From an uncultured Porphyromonadaceae bacterium (GTDB taxonomy: Bacteria; Bacteroidota; Bacteroidia; Bacteroidales; Muribaculaceae), in the NCBI GenBank assembly GCA_947175645.1, contig CAMWNP010000007.1, forward strand, positions 1-64,000: a stretch of 64,000 nucleotides of DNA, read 5' to 3'. A program made the translations under genes and the position numbers. Below the pieces are notes generated by a model. It searched no databases, was not told the DNA's origin, and was given only the letters and a program-made list of their open reading frames with translations. This document shows, piece by piece, positions 37,003-45,182 of the stretch (within the stretch, counting starts at the first letter, position 1; each line of letters opens with the position of its first letter).

Positions 37003-37033
37003 CAAAGTTACGACTTTTCAAATGATTAGCAAA
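37003..37033 (-). promoter_or_regulatory. Promoter of rpsA
   Basis: On the minus strand TTTG (37033-37030), a 19-bp spacer and TAACTTTG (37010-37003). The transcript should begin near 36996. Confidence 0.75.
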
Positions 37034-37174
37034 TGTTTTGTGAACTTTTTTAAGCAATAAAATGAAAATGTGGGGAATTTTATGTAATTTAGCACCGTGA
37101 ATCGCTGACGGGAGCGCGGAGCAAAGTTCCGGGCAACGTGTGCGATGTGGATTATTTAACTGATTTATAGGCTT

Positions 37175-38257
37175 ATGGCTAAACATATAAGAGTAGGGAT
37201 AACTCAGGGCGACATCAACGGAATAGGGTATGAGATAATCCTGAAAACCCTGGAGGATACCCGCATGCTGGAATTGTGCACACCGGTTGTCTACGGTTCG
37301 GCGAAAATAGCATCCTTCTACCGTAAACTGCTTGAAATGCCGCAGATTCCGTTCACCCAGATTGATTCGGCCGATCAGATTCAGGCGCCGGCGAACTATA
37401 TAATTAATGTGGTAGGCGAAGATGTGCGTCCCGAACCGGGTGTCCCTTCAAAAAGTGCCGGTGAAGCGGCTCTGGCGGCTCTTGAACGTGCGGTAGCCGA
37501 CCTGAAGGAGGAGAAAATCGACATTCTGGTCACAGCACCCATCAACAAACAGACCATCCACGGTGAGGGATTTGACTTCCCCGGACACACCGAATATCTT
37601 CAGGCGACCGCCGGCGAGGGGGAGGCTATGATGATAATGGCATCTGAAGTCATGCGTGTAGCGCTCGCCACCATACATGTTCCCGTACAGGATATCCCCT
37701 CGCTGCTGACCACGGAATCCATAACGGAAAAGATATGTTCACTGGCGGAGGCAGTCAAGAGTGACTTTGGAGTTGTAAAGCCCCGCATAGCCGTTCTTGC
37801 CCTCAATCCTCACGCGGGCGACGGCGGAGTCATCGGCACTGAGGAGCAGGAGGTGATCATCCCCGCAATCAACGCTGCAAAGAACAAGAAAGTGCAGGTT
37901 TACGGGCCTTATCCTGCCGACGGCTTTTTCGGGAGCGAGAACTACACCCGTTTCGACGCCATCCTGGCCATGTATCACGACCAGGGACTGGTGCCTTTCA
38001 AGGCGCTTGTAGGGGATCAGGGGGTGAATGTCACCGCAGGACTGCCATTTGTCCGCACTTCGCCTGACCATGGCACAGCATTCGATATAGCCGGAAAAGG
38101 GGTGGCCGACCCGGAGTCATTCCGCAGGGCCATCTACATGGGCATCGACATCTGGCGCAACCGCCGGAACCATGCCGAAATGACCGCCAACCCTCTCCGC
38201 AAGCAATATTTCGACCGTTCAAAGGACAACGTCGTGCTTGACCTAACAAAAGACTGA
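37175..38257 (+). CDS. pdxA: 4-hydroxythreonine-4-phosphate dehydrogenase
   Basis: A 360-residue NAD-dependent dehydrogenase of the DXP-dependent pyridoxal-phosphate pathway; it oxidises and decarboxylates 4-phospho-hydroxythreonine. The N-terminal GITQGDINGIGYE matches the family opening (GDPxGIGPE in enterics). Metal and substrate histidines lie in FPGHTEYLQ (about 132-140), near LNPHAGDGG (about 212) and in MYHDQGLVPFKAL (about 267-279). Length is slightly above the usual 330 residues. It leads a string of same-strand genes with short gaps, the rest of which make inositol lipids; whether it shares their transcript or function is not clear. Confidence 0.93.
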   Translation: MAKHIRVGITQGDINGIGYEIILKTLEDTRMLELCTPVVYGSAKIASFYRKLLEMPQIPFTQIDSADQIQAPANYIINVVGEDVRPEPGVPSKSAGEAALAALERAVADLKEEKIDILVTAPINKQTIHGEGFDFPGHTEYLQATAGEGEAMMIMASEVMRVALATIHVPVQDIPSLLTTESITEKICSLAEAVKSDFGVVKPRIAVLALNPHAGDGGVIGTEEQEVIIPAINAAKNKKVQVYGPYPADGFFGSENYTRFDAILAMYHDQGLVPFKALVGDQGVNVTAGLPFVRTSPDHGTAFDIAGKGVADPESFRRAIYMGIDIWRNRRNHAEMTANPLRKQYFDRSKDNVVLDLTKD

Positions 38258-38292
38258 TAATAATTTAACACTCAGACCATCAATATATTACC

Positions 38293-38991
38293 ATGCATTT
38301 TGCTATAATAGCGGCCGGAGAAGGCTCACGTCTTGCACAGGAAGGGGTAGCACTCCCCAAGCCACTGGTCAACCTGTGTGGCACACCCATGGTGCAACGC
38401 CTGATTGACATATTTCTGGAATGTGGAGCAGAGTCAATATCCATCATTATAAACAATGAGATGACACAGGTGCGGGAGTACGTGGAAAACCTGCGGCTGC
38501 CCGTTCCGCTGAAGGTTGTGGTAAAGTCCACCCCCAGTTCCATGCACAGTTTCTATGAGGTGAGCCGCCATTTCACCTCAGGAAAATTCATACTCACCAC
38601 CGTCGACACCATATTCCGCCCTGACGAATTCAAAAAGTATGTCGAGGCGTTCGAGAAGGATGACACTGTTGACGGCTACATGGCCGTGACATCGTTCATT
38701 GACGATGAAAAGCCGCTCTACATCGACGTGGACTCAGAGATGATGATAACCGCCTTCCGCGACAAACCGTGGGAGGGTGTACGCTACATCTCCGGAGGAA
38801 TCTACGGACTGACCGCCCCTGCCCTTTCCACACTCGAGAAGTGCATAGAAACCGGCGTTTCAAGGATGCGCAACTATCAGCGCGCCCTCGTTGACGATGG
38901 TCTGCGGCTCAAAGCATATCCTTTCAAGAAAATTATCGACGTCGACCATCAGGCCGACATCCTGACGGCCGAGAAATTCCTCCAAGAATAA
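38293..38991 (+). CDS. NTP-transferase-type nucleotidyltransferase (inositol-lipid cluster)
   Basis: A 232-residue single-domain sugar-phosphate nucleotidyltransferase fold. The nucleotide-binding loop is AAGEGSRL (about 6-13) with the downstream LPKPLVNLCGTPMV. A metal-binding Asp lies in TTVDTIF (about 97-103) and the IDVDHQAD region near 216 provides the second. The family makes NDP-sugars or CDP-alcohols. Here it opens a cluster that ends with inositol-3-phosphate synthase, so activation of an inositol phosphate or a head-group sugar is a reasonable guess but unproven. It begins 35 bp after pdxA and the ATP-grasp gene follows 33 bp later. Confidence 0.78.
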   Translation: MHFAIIAAGEGSRLAQEGVALPKPLVNLCGTPMVQRLIDIFLECGAESISIIINNEMTQVREYVENLRLPVPLKVVVKSTPSSMHSFYEVSRHFTSGKFILTTVDTIFRPDEFKKYVEAFEKDDTVDGYMAVTSFIDDEKPLYIDVDSEMMITAFRDKPWEGVRYISGGIYGLTAPALSTLEKCIETGVSRMRNYQRALVDDGLRLKAYPFKKIIDVDHQADILTAEKFLQE

Positions 38992-39024
38992 CATATCCCC
39001 ACCCATTATCACCAAGTTTCAACT

Positions 39025-39897
39025 ATGTCAGAAATAAAGATTGCCGGAGTGATGCGCGCAGGCGCCTACTCCCCGAATCATATAGGTAACGACACCGCCA
39101 TCTTCAACGCCACCGTGGAGCAACTGCGCAAACGGGGCTGCGAGGTTACCGTCTACAGCGAGGAGCAACTTATTTCAGGTCAGGTGAAGGAGCGCATCAT
39201 AGTCAACATGTGCCGTGAGCAGCGCTCGATAGCCATCCTGCAGCAGATGGAGGATGACGGATGCCTGGTAATAAACTCAGGCTACGGAATAGAGAACTGC
39301 ACGCGCGAGCGCATGACACGCATCCTGATAGCAAGCAACATCCCCTACCCTGAAAGCCTTATCGTGAACACCAACGAGGTCATCCGTGACAAACTCGTTG
39401 AAAACGGCTACACCCAGGCTTGGATCAAGCGAGGCGACTTCCACGCCATGCACAAGGAAGATGTGAGTTACGTGCGCCACCCCGAGGAAGCCCAGGAAGT
39501 CCTTCAGGAATATTTTCTCCGCGGCATCAACCGCGCCGTCATCAACCGTCACCTCGTAGGCGACCTCATCAAGTTCTACGGCGTCCAGGGCACACCATTC
39601 TTTTTCTGGTTCTATCCCTTCGACGAGGGGCACAGCAAGTACGGCCATGAAGCAATCAACGGCAAGAGTCAGGGAATCAAGTTCGATATCGAACGGATGA
39701 AACAGATCTGTCAGGAAGCATCGGAGGTCCTTGATGTCAAGATCTACGGAGGTGACTGCATCGTGTCGCCCGAAGGTGACATACGCATCATCGACTTCAA
39801 CGACTGGCCCAGTTTCGCACCATGCCGCAACGAGGCGGCTCCCTACATAGCCAAATGTATTTTCCAGGCAATCAAAGACCGCAAGAACCAGCAATGA
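39025..39897 (+). CDS. ATP-grasp-fold protein (inositol-lipid cluster)
   Basis: 290 residues. The N-terminal part is a pre-ATP-grasp Rossmann-like domain (about 1-95). The ATP-grasp core follows, with the lysine in AWIKRGDFHAMHKED (about 132-146) and the metal-binding acidic residues in GGDCIVSPEGDIRIIDFNDWPSF (second half, about 258-275; Asp and Asn of IDFNDW). Such enzymes ligate a carboxylate to an amine or alcohol through an acyl-phosphate. The substrate is unknown. Its stop codon overlaps the next gene's ATG (ATGA), so the two are translationally coupled, which implies a direct role in lipid head-group chemistry. Confidence 0.72.
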   Translation: MSEIKIAGVMRAGAYSPNHIGNDTAIFNATVEQLRKRGCEVTVYSEEQLISGQVKERIIVNMCREQRSIAILQQMEDDGCLVINSGYGIENCTRERMTRILIASNIPYPESLIVNTNEVIRDKLVENGYTQAWIKRGDFHAMHKEDVSYVRHPEEAQEVLQEYFLRGINRAVINRHLVGDLIKFYGVQGTPFFFWFYPFDEGHSKYGHEAINGKSQGIKFDIERMKQICQEASEVLDVKIYGGDCIVSPEGDIRIIDFNDWPSFAPCRNEAAPYIAKCIFQAIKDRKNQQ

Positions 39898-40841
39898 GCA
39901 CAGAAGAGTCAGAAAAGAAATCATCCTATCGTGACTCCCTGAAGTCGATGGATACCGAAGAGCATATCGACCTGGCGTTCTACCGTCCGATAGGATATGC
40001 ATGGGCATGCCTGGCCGCCAAACTCGGCATAACCCCTAACGTGATAACGATAGCATCAATATTCCTGGGCGTGGGGGCCGGCGTATGCTTCGGCTACAAC
40101 TCCCTTGCCATTAACATTGTTGGCATGCTGCTTCTGATCTGGGCAAACTCGTTCGACAGCGCCGACGGACAACTTGCACGCATGACCAAGCAATACTCAC
40201 GCCTTGGCCGCATCCTTGACGGGGTCTCAGGCGACTTCTGGTTCGCCGCCATCTACATAGCCATCTGTATCCGCGAGAACCAGACGTCAGTAATTTTCTC
40301 ATCACACCCCTGGCTTATATGGCTCATAGCGGTTGTCACCGGCATCTGTCATGCCAAACAGGCAGCCATGGCCGATTATTACCGTCAGTTCCACCTCTAT
40401 TTCCTTAAAGGTGAGGCCGGCAGCGAACTCGAGAACTCGGCCGAACTCAAACAGAAACTCAGGCAGATCAGTTGGAAAAAGGACTTTTTCAGGAAACTGG
40501 CGCTTACAACCTATACAAACTACACTGTCCAGCAGGAGGCCACAGCCCCGGCTATGCAGGCTTTGCGGCGCGAACTCGCACTGAGATTCCCCTCGGGAGT
40601 TATTCCGCAAAGTTTCCGCGATGCATTCCGGAAAGCATCGCTTCCCCTGATGAAGTACACCAACATACTCTCATTCAACTGGCGGACCATAGCCCTGTTC
40701 ACGGCACTTTTCCTGAAGATGCCATGGCTTTACTTCGCTTTCGAACTTGTGGTGCTCAACGGCCTGCTCCTGTACATGATAGTACGCCACGAACGTATTT
40801 GCCGCAACTTCACCATAGACCTTAAAGATGGAAAATATTAA
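39894..40841 (+). CDS. CDP-alcohol phosphatidyltransferase, probable phosphatidylinositol-phosphate synthase
   Basis: 315 residues with about six membrane segments. The CDP-alcohol signature is present: Asp88, Asp91-Gly92, Ala95-Arg96, Gly105 and Asp109. The usual last aspartate (position 113) is Gly, with Asp114 next to it, a shift that may be a subfamily feature. By analogy with the Bacteroides inositol-lipid cluster it should join CDP-diacylglycerol to inositol-3-phosphate to make phosphatidylinositol phosphate at the inner membrane. The start at 39894 is chosen because it overlaps the upstream stop in ATGA; an ATG at 39822 lies inside the ATP-grasp gene. The long soluble loop (about 145-225) is unusual for the family. 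Confidence 0.8.
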   Translation: MSTEESEKKSSYRDSLKSMDTEEHIDLAFYRPIGYAWACLAAKLGITPNVITIASIFLGVGAGVCFGYNSLAINIVGMLLLIWANSFDSADGQLARMTKQYSRLGRILDGVSGDFWFAAIYIAICIRENQTSVIFSSHPWLIWLIAVVTGICHAKQAAMADYYRQFHLYFLKGEAGSELENSAELKQKLRQISWKKDFFRKLALTTYTNYTVQQEATAPAMQALRRELALRFPSGVIPQSFRDAFRKASLPLMKYTNILSFNWRTIALFTALFLKMPWLYFAFELVVLNGLLLYMIVRHERICRNFTIDLKDGKY

Positions 40842-41541
40842 AGGTATAATCTTTGACTACGGAGGCACCATTGACAGTTTCGGTCACCACTGGAGCCACA
40901 TCATTGAAGAAGGGTATCGCACGGCAGGCATAATCCTTGACAACGGGCTGTTCCGCGACGCATACGTCCACGCCGAGCGCGCCCTGGCAAAAGAAAGAAT
41001 AATCCTCCCCACCGATAACTTCCTTATGCTAATGCGCAAGAAGGTGAGGATAGAACTGCAGTGGCTCCAGGATAACGGACATATTACCGCAGAAACAGCA
41101 TCCGGTAACGCATGCGAGACCATAGCACGTTATTGCTACGACTATGCCGCACGCTCCGTCAACGCCGCGCGTCCGGTGCTTGAAAAACTGTCGGCCCGCT
41201 ACCCCATGATGCTTGTCAGCAATTTCTACGGAAATGTGGAGGAAGTGCTGCGCGACTTCAATTTGCGGCAATTCTTCAAAGGAATAATTGAAAGCGCCGT
41301 GGTTGGAGTCCGCAAACCTGACCCCGCAATATTCATGCTCGGGGTTGTTGCCCTGGGGCTGAAACCCGATGAAGTACTCGTTGTCGGCGACAGCCTTAGA
41401 AAAGATATCCGGCCCGCCCGTTCCATAGGTTGTCACACAGCCTGGATAAAAGGGCGCGGATGGACCTCCGATGAAGATGCCGCCACAGACCCCGCACAGA
41501 TATCGGGGCTGTCCGCCCTACTGGAAATGCTGCAAGCATAA
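40828..41541 (+). CDS. HAD-superfamily hydrolase, probable phosphatidylinositol-phosphate phosphatase
   Basis: 237 residues with the HAD motifs: motif I FDYGGTID (about 9-16; the second acidic residue of DxD is Gly here), motif II VSNFYG (about 130), motif III lysine in RKPDPAIF (about 158) and motif IV GDSLRKDI (about 183). The Asp nucleophile is residue 10. Its start overlaps the preceding gene by 14 bp. In the comparable Bacteroides thetaiotaomicron cluster a phosphatase converts phosphatidylinositol phosphate to phosphatidylinositol, and this gene is in that position. The replacement of the acid/base Asp in motif I by Gly is notable and may mean a different chemistry or slower turnover. 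Confidence 0.75.
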   Translation: MENIKGIIFDYGGTIDSFGHHWSHIIEEGYRTAGIILDNGLFRDAYVHAERALAKERIILPTDNFLMLMRKKVRIELQWLQDNGHITAETASGNACETIARYCYDYAARSVNAARPVLEKLSARYPMMLVSNFYGNVEEVLRDFNLRQFFKGIIESAVVGVRKPDPAIFMLGVVALGLKPDEVLVVGDSLRKDIRPARSIGCHTAWIKGRGWTSDEDAATDPAQISGLSALLEMLQA

Positions 41542-41752
41542 TTTGCATAGTTTCACACTTTAGAATCATTTTCCGCATAATTTAAAGTCTGTTTTGATAA
41601 TTTTGCAAATATTTACCAAAAGAATATATAAATAAATATTTTTTAACTTTTCTATAGGTTAAAGAATAAAAAACAATATGTACTTTTACACGCTCAAATC
41701 AAAACAAGCAATAGAAAAAGAATATAAAACCAATTAAATATTACAGAAAATC

Positions 41753-43054
41753 ATGAGTAATGTAAAGAAAGCCGAAGGTAAACTCGGCGTAATGGTCGTG
41801 GGTCTCGGTGCCGTGACATCAACTTTCATGACCGGTGTACTTATGGCTCGCAAAGGCCTTGCAAAACCTGTTGGTTCAATGACCCAGTACGATAAAATCC
41901 GTGTTGGCGAAGGTGAAAACAAAAAATATCTCAAATATAACGAAATAGTTCCTATCGCTGACCTCAACGACATAGTGTTCGGCGCATGGGACGTTTATCC
42001 CGCTAACGCCTACGAATCTGCAATCAACGCTGAAGTTCTCAAAGAAAAAGATATCAACCCCGTAAAAGAAGAACTCGAGGCAATCAAACCCCTCAAGGCT
42101 GCTTTCGACAAAAACTATGCCGCACGTCTTGACGGCGACAACGTGAAACAGTGCAAGGACCGCTGGGACATGGCACAGCAGATCCGCGAGGATATCCGCA
42201 AGTTCAAAGAAGAAAACGGTTGCGACCGCATCGTTGTTCTCTGGGCTGCTTCCACTGAAGTATACGTTCCCGTTGATGAAAAAATCCACGGTTCAATAGA
42301 GGCTCTCGAGGCAGCAATGAAGGCTGACGACAAAGAACACATCGCTCCCTCAATGTGCTACGCTTACGCAGCCCTCAAGGAAGGTGCTCCCTTCATCATG
42401 GGTGCCCCCAACACCACCGTTGACATCCCCGCAATGTGGCAACTCGCCGAAGAAACCAAAATGCCCATCGCCGGCAAGGACTTCAAAACCGGTCAGACCC
42501 TTGTTAAATCAGGTTTCGCACCCATCATCGGAACCCGTTGCCTCGGTCTGTCAGGCTGGTTCTCAACCAACATCCTCGGTAACCGCGACGGTCTCGTTCT
42601 TGACGAACCCGCCAACTTCCGCACAAAAGAAGTCAGCAAACTTTCCACTCTGGAATCAATCCTCGTTCCAGAAGAACAGCCCGACCTCTACACTGACTAC
42701 TACCACAAAGTACGTATCAACTATTATCCTCCCCGCAACGACAACAAAGAAGGCTGGGACAACATCGACATCTTCGGTTGGATGGGCTATCCCATGCAGA
42801 TCAAGATCAACTTCCTCTGCCGCGACTCAATCCTCGCCGCACCCCTCTGCCTTGACCTCGTGCTTCTGAGTGACCTCGCCGCACGTTCAGGCCGCTACGG
42901 AATCCAGCGTTTCCTTTCATTCTTCCTCAAGAGCCCCATGCATGACTACACTAAGGGTGAGGTTCCCGTAAACCACCTCTTCCAGCAGTATGTAATGCTC
43001 AAGAACGCTATCCGCGAAATGGGTGGTTACAAAGCAGACGAACTTATCGACTGA
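41753..43054 (+). CDS. Inositol-3-phosphate synthase
   Basis: A 433-residue myo-inositol-phosphate synthase that cyclises glucose-6-phosphate to inositol-3-phosphate with NAD. The N-terminal Rossmann motif is VVGLGAVTSTFMTG (about 15-28). The NAD and substrate domain carries GAPNTTVDIPAMW (about 218-230), KDFKTGQT (about 244-251), and ILGNRDG and the KVRINYYPP segment (about 283-330). The 210-bp AT-rich gap before it suggests its own promoter. It supplies the inositol for the phosphatidylinositol-phosphate step encoded just upstream. A strong terminator follows at 43080-43117. Confidence 0.92.
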   Translation: MSNVKKAEGKLGVMVVGLGAVTSTFMTGVLMARKGLAKPVGSMTQYDKIRVGEGENKKYLKYNEIVPIADLNDIVFGAWDVYPANAYESAINAEVLKEKDINPVKEELEAIKPLKAAFDKNYAARLDGDNVKQCKDRWDMAQQIREDIRKFKEENGCDRIVVLWAASTEVYVPVDEKIHGSIEALEAAMKADDKEHIAPSMCYAYAALKEGAPFIMGAPNTTVDIPAMWQLAEETKMPIAGKDFKTGQTLVKSGFAPIIGTRCLGLSGWFSTNILGNRDGLVLDEPANFRTKEVSKLSTLESILVPEEQPDLYTDYYHKVRINYYPPRNDNKEGWDNIDIFGWMGYPMQIKINFLCRDSILAAPLCLDLVLLSDLAARSGRYGIQRFLSFFLKSPMHDYTKGEVPVNHLFQQYVMLKNAIREMGGYKADELID

Positions 43055-43079
43055 TATAACACCTGACATAAAACAAACC

Positions 43080-43117
43080 GGAGGACCTGCCGCAGAGGCA
43101 GGTCCTCTATTTTTTTA
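43080..43117 (+). terminator. Terminator of the inositol-lipid cluster
   Basis: GAGGACCTGCC pairs perfectly with GGCAGGTCCTC around GCAGA and is followed by TATTTTTTT. Confidence 0.9.
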
Positions 43118-43177
43118 TTCATTTTCACGTTATATTTTTTTATAAGAAGATAACCGTTGAAAACCAAAAAAAATGAC

Positions 43178-43457
43178 TAATTTTGCAAGTTGATAACCTA
43201 ACATTAACTCAGGCTGATTCTGTCTCTCCTGCCAACCGGAAAGCCTTAAATCGGTTATCTGTTGATATGCAGCCTGTTACACAGGCTTAAAAGATATATT
43301 TCACTGATGCCGCAATGGTGATTCAAACTCCGTTGAGACATCCTGATTCAGCGTATGCCTCCGCGTGGGCCGAGCGCTGAGACATCCACTCTCTCCCCGT
43401 CGCTTCCTCCATGAAAGAGGTGGCGGCTGCCCCACAGATAATAAAAAAACGACATAA
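43178..43457 (+). other. Promoter box and long structured leader of recJ
   Basis: A TAATTTTG box at 43178-43185 points to recJ but its -33 match is weak. It leaves a leader of about 265 nt without a reading frame. The leader holds two clear hairpins, AGCCTGT/ACAGGCT (43271-43288) and CGC-CCTC/GAGG-GCG (about 43400-43424), and GAGACATCC occurs twice (about 43333 and 43379). It could be an untranslated regulatory leader or a separate small RNA; I cannot match it to a known RNA class. Confidence 0.4.
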
Positions 43458-45182
43458 ATGATAAGTAAATGGAATTACTTACCCCTGACATCCGACGAAC
43501 AAAAAGCGCAGACGGCTTTGGCAACGAAGTACGCCTCATGTCCGCCCATAAGTGAATTGCTGGTGGAGCGCGGTATCACGACAGTGGAGGAAGCGGAAAA
43601 ATTTTTCCGTCCGTCGCTGCGTGACCTGCACGACCCGTTCCTTATGCCCGACATGGACAAGGCGGTTGCGCGCCTTAACCGGGCCATGGGGTCAAAGGAA
43701 AAAATCATGGTATTCGGAGACTATGATGTGGACGGCACCACAGCCGTGGCACTGGTCTACAAATACCTGCGAATTTTTTATTCAAACGTGGAATTCTACA
43801 TTCCCACACGCGATGACGAGGGGTACGGAGTATCGTTCCGGGCCATTGATGAATTTGCCGAACAGGATGTGAAACTGGTCATTATCCTTGACTGCGGCAT
43901 CAAGGCTAACGGTGAGGTTGAGTATGCCAAGAGCAAAGGTATAGATTTCATCATCTGCGACCATCATGTCCCTGACAGCGAACTCCCCAATGCCACTGCA
44001 ATCCTCAATCCCAAACTTGAGGACAGCACATATCCCTGCCGTCACCTCTCGGGGTGCGGTGTAGGCTACAAATTCATGCAGGCCTTTGCCATGAGTAACG
44101 GCATTCCCACCACCGAACTCGAGGGTATGCTTGATCTTGTTGCCGTGAGCATTGCGGCTGACATAGTGCCTATGGTCGACGAAAACCGCATCATGACATT
44201 CCACGGTCTGAAACGCCTGAACACCAACCCCAATCTGGGACTGCGCGCAATAATAAAGATCTGCCAGTTGTCAGGAAAAGAGATTACCGTGAGCGACCTG
44301 ATTTTCAAAATCGGTCCCCGGATAAACGCATCAGGCAGAATGCAGTGTGGCAGCGAGGCCGTGGAACTCCTTGTGGCTCGTGACTTCAGCGAAGCACTGG
44401 CCAAGGCGCGTGCCATCGACCAATACAACAAGGACCGCAAGGAACTCGACAAGCGGATTACGGAGGAAGCCAACGCCATTCTTGAGGCCCGCGGCGACAA
44501 ACTCCAGGAACAGAAGTCCATAGTGATCTACAACAAGGACTGGCACAAGGGAATCATAGGAATTGTGGCATCACGCATAACCGAACTCTACTACAAGCCC
44601 TCGGTGGTACTGACCCTGTCAGACGGACTCGCCACAGGCTCGTCACGCTCGGTGCAGGGCTTCGATGTCTACAAGGCCGTGGAATCAGCACGTGACCTGC
44701 TGGAAAATTTCGGCGGACACACCTATGCCGTGGGGCTTTCGCTCAAAGAGGAGAATATTCCGGAATTCAAGCGCCGCTTCGAGGAATATGTAGCCGCAAA
44801 TATCCTGCCGTCGCAACTCTATCCGCAACTCGACATAGATGCCTACATCAACTTCGCCGACATCACTCCGGAGTTCATCTCACTCCTGCGCCGGTTCAAC
44901 CCCTACGGTCCGGGCAACACCAAGCCGGTGTTCTGCACCCGCAACGTAATTGACTTCGGCACAAGCAAACTGGTGGGCCGCAACATGGAACATATCAAAC
45001 TGGAACTGGTCGACGACACCTCCGGAAAAGTGTTCAACGGAATAGCCTTCAACAAAGGGGAACTGTTCGAGCATATCCACTCGCAGAAGCCTTTTGACAT
45101 CTGCTATACCATTGAGGACAACCGCCGGCATGGCGGCAGCGGCGCCATCCAGTTGCTGGTCAAAGAGATAAATGTTCACTGA
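43458..45182 (+). CDS. recJ: Single-stranded-DNA-specific exonuclease RecJ
   Basis: A 574-residue 5'-3' ssDNA exonuclease that works in recombination and mismatch repair. The DHH phosphoesterase core shows DYDVDG (about 87-92, metal ligands), DCGIKANGE and CDHHVPD (about 160-166). The DHHA1 part has GGHTYAVGL (about 415-423). The C-terminal oligonucleotide-binding domain ends the protein. Length is typical. recQ starts 11 bp before its stop. RecJ and RecQ act together to resect DNA ends or gaps in the RecF-type pathway, so the overlap makes functional sense. Confidence 0.94.
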   Translation: MISKWNYLPLTSDEQKAQTALATKYASCPPISELLVERGITTVEEAEKFFRPSLRDLHDPFLMPDMDKAVARLNRAMGSKEKIMVFGDYDVDGTTAVALVYKYLRIFYSNVEFYIPTRDDEGYGVSFRAIDEFAEQDVKLVIILDCGIKANGEVEYAKSKGIDFIICDHHVPDSELPNATAILNPKLEDSTYPCRHLSGCGVGYKFMQAFAMSNGIPTTELEGMLDLVAVSIAADIVPMVDENRIMTFHGLKRLNTNPNLGLRAIIKICQLSGKEITVSDLIFKIGPRINASGRMQCGSEAVELLVARDFSEALAKARAIDQYNKDRKELDKRITEEANAILEARGDKLQEQKSIVIYNKDWHKGIIGIVASRITELYYKPSVVLTLSDGLATGSSRSVQGFDVYKAVESARDLLENFGGHTYAVGLSLKEENIPEFKRRFEEYVAANILPSQLYPQLDIDAYINFADITPEFISLLRRFNPYGPGNTKPVFCTRNVIDFGTSKLVGRNMEHIKLELVDDTSGKVFNGIAFNKGELFEHIHSQKPFDICYTIEDNRRHGGSGAIQLLVKEINVH

